DNA of 6,197 nucleotides from contig JACKPT010000023.1 in assembly GCA_024233345.1 (NCBI GenBank), forward strand, positions 1-6,197. The letters run 5' to 3'. A program made the position numbers and the translations under genes. Below are positions 1 through 5,297 of the stretch, piece by piece (position 1 is the stretch's first letter; each line of letters opens with the position of its first letter). The stretch is from Verrucomicrobiota bacterium (GTDB taxonomy: Bacteria > Verrucomicrobiota > Kiritimatiellia > CAIVKH01). The notes beneath the pieces were generated by a model, which saw nothing but the letters and a program-made list of their open reading frames with translations, was not told the origin of the DNA and made no database searches.

Positions 1-52
1 TTGGATCTCCCGACCCGCCAAATAACAGAAGATACATCATGACCCAGAACAT
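1..52 (-). CDS. 5' end of a gene for a hydrophobic, probably membrane protein (partial)
   Basis: Only the first 17 codons are present; the gene runs off the left edge. An ATG at 50-52 opens a frame reading MFWVMMYLLLFGGSGDP with no stop up to position 1. The start is supported by a strong Shine-Dalgarno sequence (GGGGAGG, minus strand, 58-64) five bases upstream, and it lies 13 bases after the stop of the coiled-coil lipoprotein gene, as expected for the next gene of an operon. The N-terminus is very hydrophobic (residues 1-11) with no positive charge before it, so it looks like a first membrane helix rather than a classical secretion signal. I cannot assign a family from 17 residues. The tight spacing suggests it is made together with the two upstream lipoproteins. 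Confidence 0.6.
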   Translation of the reverse strand, partial: MFWVMMYLLLFGGSGDP

Positions 53-57
53 TGTGA

Positions 58-64
58 CCTCCCC
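58..64 (-). promoter_or_regulatory. Shine-Dalgarno site of the left-edge partial gene
   Basis: The minus strand reads GGGGAGG here, followed by TCACA and then ATG at 52-50. This is the closest match to the anti-Shine-Dalgarno complement in the window, at a good five-base spacing. It is the main evidence that a real gene begins at 52. Confidence 0.65.
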
Positions 65-65
65 A

Positions 66-563
66 TCATCGGCCTTGCTGTTGCTCCCAATCCTCCTGAA
101 TCACCGACAGCAGGGTTGACTCGCGAGCGGTCAGGGCCACCCACTCCTCTTCGGTTGTCAACCTCACCGCCTCCGTGCGGGCGGCCACGAGCCGGTCCTG
201 CAAAAGCTGCCTGTGTCGATCAACCTCGGCGAGGGCCTGCTCCAGGTCTTCCCGTGAGGTGTCGAAGTTCCGATTCAGGGTGTCGACCCGCTCCACAAGG
301 GTTTTCAGCGTCTCCGCATCCGCGCGAAGATCCTGAAACAGGTTATTCCCGATGTCGTGCAATCTCCCGGCCCGTTCCTCGTCCCTGACGATCTCCGGGA
401 TTGTCCGGGTGTAGGAGTCGAGGGAGGCGCGGTAGCGGTCCTCCACGGTTGGGGGGGTGGAACACCCGGCCATCCCGAAGAGAAGAAGACCCAGAAACAA
501 GCCCACCCGGCACAGCGCCGCACTTCGCCCGCAACCCGACTGGCTCTCTCTGGCCGTTGTCAT
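66..563 (-). CDS. small coiled-coil lipoprotein, function unknown
   Basis: This encodes a 165-residue predicted lipoprotein of no family I recognise. The N-terminus has a basic, rather long n-region (residues 1-19), a hydrophobic core (20-30, VGLFLGLLLFG) and a lipobox-like M-A-G-C with Cys34 as the probable lipidated residue. Ser35 follows, not Asp, so by the usual rule it would go to the outer membrane. After a Pro-containing linker, residues about 65-160 are rich in Glu, Arg, Leu and Gln with heptad-like spacing, suggesting a long helix or coiled coil. The only Cys residues are in or before the lipobox. The start ATG overlaps the stop of the hydrolase gene by four bases (ATGA, 560-563) and has a G6 tract seven bases upstream, so translation is probably coupled. 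A role as a periplasmic spacer or partner of the hydrolase or of the next membrane protein is inference only. Confidence 0.85.
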   Translation of the reverse strand: MTTARESQSGCGRSAALCRVGLFLGLLLFGMAGCSTPPTVEDRYRASLDSYTRTIPEIVRDEERAGRLHDIGNNLFQDLRADAETLKTLVERVDTLNRNFDTSREDLEQALAEVDRHRQLLQDRLVAARTEAVRLTTEEEWVALTARESTLLSVIQEDWEQQQGR

Positions 564-1888
564 GGAATCGCCCCCCGGATGGATTGCCCCGGGTTGGCGC
601 GCCCGCCTTTCTGAAACCGCTCCATCATGTCCGGGGTGATGCGATCAGGAAAATCAGCGGGGATGCCCCACAGCCGCGGGTGGCCTGCGTTGATCAGTCC
701 CCGGGCTTCCGGGTCAAGTCCCCAGGCGGCGAGGATGATATCGGTACTGGCCCAGGGATGGTTGAACCAGTACCGGTGGCCGGTGATATCAAACCCGCGT
801 TCCTCGGTGCCCCGGGACACATCCACCACCTCGAGCCGGTTCGCCGCCTCCGCGATCGCCCGATCCCCGGGGGCAATGTCCTTGGTCAACTGTCCGATCC
901 GCGGGCCTCCCCCCATGAACAACCGGGCGCTGAGCAGAGCGTCATCCTTGCTGGAGGTCGTGACCACCACCCGCTCTGCCATCGCGTTGAGCGCGGGCAG
1001 CGCATCGAGAAAGTCCTTGCGGGGCACATCCGCAGCAGCAAAGTAAACCGTCCCGAGCCGGAACCGCGCCATGAGTTCGTCTTCGCTCAAGTCCGGGTGG
1101 CGTTCCCGCAGATCCTTGACCGCTCCGGCCACCACGCGCCCCCCCGCACTCCAGCAGATGAGATGGATGCGTTTGGCCTCGGTGTAGTCCGACAGAATTT
1201 CCAGCAGGATGGACAAAGACCGGGCGGATCGCTCGCCCCTCCGCCGGTCATTGCCCAAGGCATAGGCCGAGATCCGCTGGCGGGTCGGCCAGGAAAAGGC
1301 CAGTGGAACCAGATCCCGGCCCATGAAATGGCTCAGTTGGGCCGTGAAGGCGCAGGCATTATAGAAATTCACCTTCGCCCCATGCACATAGATCAGCACC
1401 TCCCCGCTGCGGGAATCTTCGAGGACCCGGTTGATGTCCGCCATCAGCCAGGCGGTTGATTCCTCCACCCGTGGCGGGTCCACTGAAAAATCGAGCCCTC
1501 CAAGTTCCATCAGGCCGGAAATGGAGAGGAGCCATTCACCATCTCGATCGACCACTTTCGAGGCCTCGTTCAACTCCGACCACCCCACCTCCGGTCCGCC
1601 AAAGTTGATCAGGGCCATGCCGAGAGACAGGGCGTCCGACTCCTCATTCCCATAATCGATTCGTTTCTTATCCTGAACCCGCTCGCGGGTGGTGGCGTAG
1701 TACACCCGCAGCGACTTCCACCGCTCCTCCGGGGCCACCACATCCATCGGCCCCACTCCCAGCTTGCTGTACAGCAACGGGGTTGGCATCAGCGGTTCCA
1801 TCCTGGGACCTGCGCATCCGGTGAACAGAGACTGGGCACCGAGAAAAGCAGCCAGGGCCAAACGGCAACGTGAGGAGGTCGTTGACAT
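560..1888 (-). CDS. DUF900-type alpha/beta hydrolase with lipoprotein-like N-terminus
   Basis: This encodes a 442-residue protein from the ATG at 1888; an in-frame ATG at 1936 would add 16 residues. I prefer 1888 because MSTTSSRCRLALAAFLGAQSLFTGC is then a normal-length lipoprotein signal, with LFTGC and Cys25. The -3 residue is Phe, which is less usual, and neither start has a good Shine-Dalgarno. The mature part fits the DUF900 alpha/beta hydrolase group: RVYYATTRER (61-70), the oxyanion strand VLIYVHG (164-170), AFSWPT (197-202) and the nucleophile elbow CWSAGG with Ser247. Asp287 (AAADVPRKDF) or Asp315 (TSSKDD) could be the acid, and His371 (ITGHRYWF) the base. The first Gly of GxSxG is Cys245 here. 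Substrate is unknown; an esterase or lipase-like activity outside the cytoplasm is inference. It is followed with a four-base overlap by the coiled-coil lipoprotein gene, suggesting joint expression. Confidence 0.85.
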   Translation of the reverse strand: MSTTSSRCRLALAAFLGAQSLFTGCAGPRMEPLMPTPLLYSKLGVGPMDVVAPEERWKSLRVYYATTRERVQDKKRIDYGNEESDALSLGMALINFGGPEVGWSELNEASKVVDRDGEWLLSISGLMELGGLDFSVDPPRVEESTAWLMADINRVLEDSRSGEVLIYVHGAKVNFYNACAFTAQLSHFMGRDLVPLAFSWPTRQRISAYALGNDRRRGERSARSLSILLEILSDYTEAKRIHLICWSAGGRVVAGAVKDLRERHPDLSEDELMARFRLGTVYFAAADVPRKDFLDALPALNAMAERVVVTTSSKDDALLSARLFMGGGPRIGQLTKDIAPGDRAIAEAANRLEVVDVSRGTEERGFDITGHRYWFNHPWASTDIILAAWGLDPEARGLINAGHPRLWGIPADFPDRITPDMMERFQKGGRANPGQSIRGAIP

Positions 1889-1983
1889 GACTGAAGTCTT
1901 ACCCCAACTCCGGAAGAATCGCACCTTCTTTTCCATGGCCGGGCAAGCGACCGGATTAAGTGGCGTTATGCCCGAGGAATGGG
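1889..1983 (-). other. largest non-coding gap (95 bases) between yajD and the hydrolase gene
   Basis: This is the widest spacer between genes in the window and the only obvious place for an internal promoter serving the hydrolase and lipoprotein genes. I see no convincing -35/-10 pair: the best, TTGCCC with TGCGAT 17 bases downstream on the minus strand, matches poorly. There is no GC-rich hairpin followed by a T run, so no intrinsic terminator after yajD. If translation starts at 1936 rather than 1888, about half of the gap is coding. Confidence 0.4.
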
Positions 1984-2376
1984 TCAGGAATCTGCCGGTG
2001 GCTTTTTGACCAGGGAGTCAAGCTGCTCGAACGGACTGGCAAATTTCGATGCCGTCGGCTTGCTGGATACCGTGCCAAAGTTACCTTGCCGGGCATCCAT
2101 CAGCTTTTCATGTTCGTGGTCGTGGCAATAGATGCACAGCAATTCCCAGTTGCTTCCGTCCGGCGGGTTGTTGTGGTGGTTGTGGTCCTTGTGATGAACG
2201 GTCAGCTCCTTGAGCCGGGGACCGGAAAACTCCCGGGCACAGGAGGCGCACACATGAGGGAACAGGGCCAGGGCCCGCTCGCGGTAGCCGGTGTTCCGGC
2301 GGGCCACATCCCCGCGGAGCTCCGCCAGCACTTTGGCCTTCTCAGCTTCGGTCATTGGTTTCCGGTTTGGTTTCAC
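1984..2376 (-). CDS. yajD: YajD-type HNH nuclease family protein
   Basis: This encodes a 130-residue protein closely resembling E. coli YajD (about 115 residues) from memory of that sequence. Shared features are GYRERAL (30-36), a first zinc-type pair Cys43-x-x-Cys46 followed by the REF element, KELTVHH (56-62), the core around Asp64, His65 and His67, then NPPDGSNWELLCIYCHDHEH (70-89) with a second Cys81-x-x-Cys84 pair. This is an HNH fold with a structural zinc site; His61/His62 and His85 or nearby residues would supply the catalytic part. The C-terminal ASPFEQLDSL resembles the YajD tail. The YajD function is not established; nuclease activity is inferred from the fold. The start is GTG at 2376, supported by AAGGGAG six bases upstream; the in-frame ATG at 2355 is less likely. 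The gene follows thiL by 57 bases. A bacteriophage or restriction role has no support here. Confidence 0.9.
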   Translation of the reverse strand: MKPNRKPMTEAEKAKVLAELRGDVARRNTGYRERALALFPHVCASCAREFSGPRLKELTVHHKDHNHHNNPPDGSNWELLCIYCHDHEHEKLMDARQGNFGTVSSKPTASKFASPFEQLDSLVKKPPADS

Positions 2377-2382
2377 GACTGA

Positions 2383-2389
2383 CTCCCTT
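2383..2389 (-). promoter_or_regulatory. Shine-Dalgarno site deciding the GTG start of yajD
   Basis: The minus strand reads AAGGGAG, then six bases, then GTG at 2376-2374. This supports the GTG over the ATG seven codons downstream at 2355. Confidence 0.55.
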
Positions 2390-2433
2390 CACGGCTGGTC
2401 CAGAAATTGTCCAGCTTGCCGATCATGACTTAT

Positions 2434-3372
2434 CTAAGGACCCAGATGGTCATAACCAACCCAGTCCATCAAGTGGGTGGTCCTGTCTTTTTCGCGCAAC
2501 TCGATGCGGTCCGGATCACGGGTCAGGGTGCCGATCCGGGTGGTAGTGACCAGGCCTTCTCCGGCCCAGGCCTTCTCGAAGGCTTCAGCCCGAGCGCCGG
2601 GGATGGTGAAGAGGAGTTCGTAGTCCTCGCCATCGGTGATGGCATGTTCCAGGGGGGACTTGCCATCGTTCATGCTTCGGGCGGCGGCGGAAACCGGAAT
2701 CGCCTCTGCGTCCAGGATCGCCCCCACCCCGCTCTGGGCCAGCACGTGCCGGAGGTCGGTGGCGAGACCATCGCTGAGGTCGATCATTGAAGTGGCCCAG
2801 CCCTGTTCGGCCAGCCAGCGGCCTTCGGGAATGCGCGGCTCGAAGTCGAGATGACGCCCGAGAATACTGCCGCCCAAGGATCCGGTCACATAGAGCCAAT
2901 CCCCTGCCTTCGCCCCCGCCCGGGTCACCGGATTTGCCGCCAGGGTTCCCAGGGCAAACACATGCAATGCGGAGGGGGTGCCCTTGCTGACATCGCCGCC
3001 CGCGATCACCGCCCCGAACCGAGTCACCAGATCATTGGCCCCCCGGTACACCTCTTCCCACCAGGACGGCGGATGACTCGGATCGGCGATGAGGTTGATC
3101 AGCAATGCCTCGGGCACCGCCCCCATCGCAGCACAGTCACTCAATACCCGACCCACCGCCTTGTGGCCGATCCGGGCCGGTTCTGCCCCGGGCAAAAAAT
3201 GCGCGCCTTCGATCACCGCATCACTGGTCAGCACCAGGTCGCGCCCGGGGCACTTCCACACCGCCGTGTCATCCCCAATGCCCACCAGCAAACGCCGGTC
3301 GCCATCGCCCGACAAGCGCGAAGCCAGTCTGCGGATGAAGTCCGCTTCGTGCGTGTGGGCCAGACGCTTCAT
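2434..3372 (-). CDS. thiL: thiamine-monophosphate kinase ThiL
   Basis: ThiL phosphorylates thiamine monophosphate with ATP to give thiamine diphosphate, the active cofactor, in the cytoplasm. The 312-residue length is near the family norm (about 300-350). It belongs to the PurM/AIR-synthase-like fold, and its metal and substrate motifs occur in order: VGIGDDTAV (30-38), TSDAVIEGAHF (49-59), GHKAVGRVLSDCAAMGA (69-85) with Asp79, IAGGDVSKG (123-131), MIDLSDGL (196-203) and TDGEDYELLF (246-255). The N-terminal ATP-binding half and C-terminal half are both complete. The third metal motif is usually GGDTT or similar; here it is GGDVS, keeping the Asp. The ATG overlaps the stop of the protease gene by four bases (ATGA), with a weak GGGCGG six bases upstream, so translation is likely coupled. 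No thi biosynthesis genes are nearby, so this looks like a lone salvage/final-step gene in a mixed operon. Confidence 0.96.
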   Translation of the reverse strand: MKRLAHTHEADFIRRLASRLSGDGDRRLLVGIGDDTAVWKCPGRDLVLTSDAVIEGAHFLPGAEPARIGHKAVGRVLSDCAAMGAVPEALLINLIADPSHPPSWWEEVYRGANDLVTRFGAVIAGGDVSKGTPSALHVFALGTLAANPVTRAGAKAGDWLYVTGSLGGSILGRHLDFEPRIPEGRWLAEQGWATSMIDLSDGLATDLRHVLAQSGVGAILDAEAIPVSAAARSMNDGKSPLEHAITDGEDYELLFTIPGARAEAFEKAWAGEGLVTTTRIGTLTRDPDRIELREKDRTTHLMDWVGYDHLGP

Positions 3373-4271
3373 GAAAAACCGCCCATGACCAGCGCAGTCA
3401 TCGGGATGGCATTGAACAGGGCGTGCATCACAATGGACACGCCAAGGTTTCGGGTTTGGATCATGGCGCAGGACAAGGCCATCGACAGCATGAACAGAAC
3501 CGCAAAGGAAAGCAGGTTCGCGTGAAACAGGGCAAACAGCAGCGAGGTTCCGACCATGGCCAATAACGGATGCACCACGCTGGCCAGGGCAGGCAGGAGG
3601 ATTCCCCGGAATAACATTTCCTCCACGATGGGCGCAATCACCACCCCGAGCAACACAAAGTACCCTTTCGCAACCCAGTGATCGGTGGCGGCGATTACCC
3701 GGGTCACGTCCTGGGCCTCAATCGGGATACCGGCAAGCACCAGGGCGATAAAAAAGACGACATGGGAGAGGATCACCACGGGCATGGCCCCGGTCAGAAA
3801 ACCCAGGCCCTTCACCAGTGATTCACGGGTGCGGTGGCGGGGCAGGGAGAACGCGGCATGCAAATCAAAACCCCGCTGTTGCGCCCACAGTATCATGAGC
3901 AGAAAGCCCATCCAGTGAAAGGCGATGGACTGGATCACCAGCCAGGCCTGTTCCGACCAGTCACGCCAGTGGAAGAGAGGTTGCAAGACACTGTAGCCGA
4001 GGGACAGCGTGAGGTTGATGCCGAGCAGTACCGCGAGAATACCGAGGGCATCGAGGGGCGACCACGCACGGGTTTTCAGCCAGAGCATCCGCTCGGGATG
4101 GACGAGGCCCCGAAGGCCCTCGGCGGCGACAAAACGGAAGAACAGGGGCAGCCCGGCAAAAAAAAGCAGGCCATACAGGGAAACAACCCAGACCACGACC
4201 GGCATGAGGGACTCCGGGGGTGGGCTGGGCATGGCGGGCAGGGTAACGGCGGTGAACCCCACCCCGATCAC
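3369..4271 (-). CDS. CPBP family intramembrane metalloprotease (CAAX/Abi type)
   Basis: This encodes a 300-residue polytopic membrane protein. The C-terminal third carries the CPBP (Rce1-like, formerly Abi) signature: IVEEMLFRG with Glu217-Glu218 and Arg222, then FALFHAN with His250, then HALFN with His283 and Asn287. These are the glutamate and histidine residues the family uses for catalysis, so the protein looks active. Hydrophobic segments occur near 24-48, 75-98, 110-129, 158-182, 203-216, 224-246, 252-270 and 275-295. Known relatives include the CAAX prenyl protease Rce1 and bacterial proteins of bacteriocin self-immunity, but most bacterial members have no known substrate. The start is GTG, overlapping the stop of the GT2 gene (GTGA, 4268-4271), with GGAG eight bases upstream; ATG codons at 4232 or 4205 are possible but less coupled. 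Its place between a glycosyltransferase and thiL does not reveal the substrate. Confidence 0.92.
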   Translation of the reverse strand: MIGVGFTAVTLPAMPSPPPESLMPVVVWVVSLYGLLFFAGLPLFFRFVAAEGLRGLVHPERMLWLKTRAWSPLDALGILAVLLGINLTLSLGYSVLQPLFHWRDWSEQAWLVIQSIAFHWMGFLLMILWAQQRGFDLHAAFSLPRHRTRESLVKGLGFLTGAMPVVILSHVVFFIALVLAGIPIEAQDVTRVIAATDHWVAKGYFVLLGVVIAPIVEEMLFRGILLPALASVVHPLLAMVGTSLLFALFHANLLSFAVLFMLSMALSCAMIQTRNLGVSIVMHALFNAIPMTALVMGGFS

Positions 4272-5257
4272 GCGGAGGGCTCCGGGGATGTCGCCTCCTC
4301 GCGAATGATGTAGATCGGCTTTTTCTGGGACTCGTGATAGGTCCTGATCTGCATTTCCGCGAGCAACCCCATGCTGACAAACTGAAGACTGAAAAAGATC
4401 AGCATGAAGGAGGACATGACCCAGAACGGTCGCTTGATCAAGTCGGCCCCGACCTGGGTGCCAAACAAGAGAAAGGACAGGTGGAACAACACCATCGCCC
4501 CCAGCATGAGGAAGCCCGGCACCGCAAACAGCCCCCCGATCTTGCCGAAGATATGGATCGGGCGGGTGCTGTAATGGAGAAGCACCTTGACCGTAAGCAG
4601 GTCAAGCACGACCCGGAAGGTTCGGGAGATTCCATACTTGGAGGTGCCAAACTGCCGGGCGTGATGGCGAACCACCACCTCATCGATGGACCCGCCAACC
4701 CAGCTCGCGAGGGCGGGAATGAACCGGTGCATCTCACCATAGAGGTGGACATTCTTGATCACATCCCTCCGGTAGGCCTTGAGGGTGCAGCCATAGTCAT
4801 GCAGGCCAACCCCGGTAATTTTGCTGATCAGGCCATTGGCAATCATCGAGGGCAGCTTGCGGTTGATGAAAGCGTCCTTGCGGTCCCGGCGCCACCCGCT
4901 GACCACATCGAACCCCTGTTCCATCCGCTCCAGCAAGAGCGGAATATCCCCGGGATCGTTCTGCAAATCCGCATCCAGGGTGACGACAATATCGCCTTTC
5001 GCAGCATGAAACCCCGCGCTCATGGCTGCGGTCTGGCCAAAGTTGCGGCGGAACCGGATCAGGTGAAAACCGGGATAGGCACGGCTCATCGCCACCATCT
5101 TCTCCCAGGTCCGGTCCTTACTCCCGTCATCGACCAGAATGATTTCATAGGGTTTGCCGAGAGAGGACAGCGACTCGTGCAGCCTGGTGCACAGGGTCTC
5201 GACACTTTCTTCCTCGTTGTAGACCGGGATGACAATGGATACGTAGGGTTCACTCAT
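4268..5257 (-). CDS. family 2 glycosyltransferase, polyprenyl-phosphate sugar synthase type
   Basis: This encodes a 329-residue GT2 enzyme of the DPM1/GtrB/ArnC/YkcC type, expected to move a sugar from a nucleotide donor onto undecaprenyl phosphate at the inner face of the cytoplasmic membrane. The GT-A domain starts directly with YVSIVIPVYNEEESV (5-19), then VDDGSKDRT (42-50), RRNFGQTAAMSAGF (70-83) and the metal-binding Asp95-Ala-Asp97 in TLDADLQ. DYGCTLKAYRRDV (154-166) and GTSKYG (204-209) are also typical. Two membrane helices follow, about 237-265 and 278-301, then a short cytoplasmic tail. I chose ATG 5257 because the family normally begins a few residues before the first strand. The ATG at 5290, seven bases after the upstream stop, would add 11 residues, and the frame stays open to 5380, overlapping the upstream gene. 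None has a good Shine-Dalgarno. The sugar cannot be told from sequence. Confidence 0.94.
   Translation of the reverse strand: MSEPYVSIVIPVYNEEESVETLCTRLHESLSSLGKPYEIILVDDGSKDRTWEKMVAMSRAYPGFHLIRFRRNFGQTAAMSAGFHAAKGDIVVTLDADLQNDPGDIPLLLERMEQGFDVVSGWRRDRKDAFINRKLPSMIANGLISKITGVGLHDYGCTLKAYRRDVIKNVHLYGEMHRFIPALASWVGGSIDEVVVRHHARQFGTSKYGISRTFRVVLDLLTVKVLLHYSTRPIHIFGKIGGLFAVPGFLMLGAMVLFHLSFLLFGTQVGADLIKRPFWVMSSFMLIFFSLQFVSMGLLAEMQIRTYHESQKKPIYIIREEATSPEPSA
4280..4283 (-). promoter_or_regulatory. Shine-Dalgarno site for the GTG start of the CPBP protease
   Basis: The minus strand reads GGAG followed by eight bases and then GTG at 4271-4269. It lies inside the last codons of the GT2 gene. Together with the GTGA stop/start overlap it favours this start over the internal ATG codons. 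Confidence 0.45.
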
Positions 5258-5297
5258 AGCGGGGACATGATGCGAAGACCGGAGCCTCATGGCAATG

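Noticed and set aside
38..50. A 13-base perfect repeat (CATGACCCAGAAC) also found at 4415-4427
   Set aside because: Both copies encode Phe-Trp-Val-Met in hydrophobic segments; one such match is not surprising by chance in a window of this size, and there is no other shared flanking sequence.
401..1459. A 352-codon open frame on the plus strand opposite the hydrolase and lipoprotein genes
   Set aside because: The protein is low-complexity (Pro, Gly, Arg, His rich) with no domain, and the minus strand encodes recognisable proteins with overlapping starts and stops.
1912..1934. Hairpin GGAAAAGAA...TTCTTCC upstream of the hydrolase gene
   Set aside because: It is A/T-rich, about seven pairs with a bulge, and no T tract follows; too weak to call a regulatory structure.
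2165..2200. G/T-rich low-complexity stretch on the plus strand
   Set aside because: It is the His/Asn-rich codons of the conserved YajD HNH core (HHKDHNHHNN), so it is explained by coding.
2340..2345. CTGAGA on the minus strand, as in TPP riboswitches, near thiL
   Set aside because: It lies inside the yajD coding region downstream of thiL, without the other conserved THI-box elements; coincidental.
2391..2412. Inverted repeat GCTGG/CCAGC between thiL and yajD as a terminator
   Set aside because: The stem has only five pairs with a 12-base loop and no T run follows, so it does not look like an intrinsic terminator.
1984..4271. CPBP ('Abi') protein plus HNH nuclease as a possible phage-defence cassette
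   Set aside because: The HNH protein matches the widespread chromosomal YajD type, and the housekeeping gene thiL sits between the two. There are no mobile-element signs or other defence genes.
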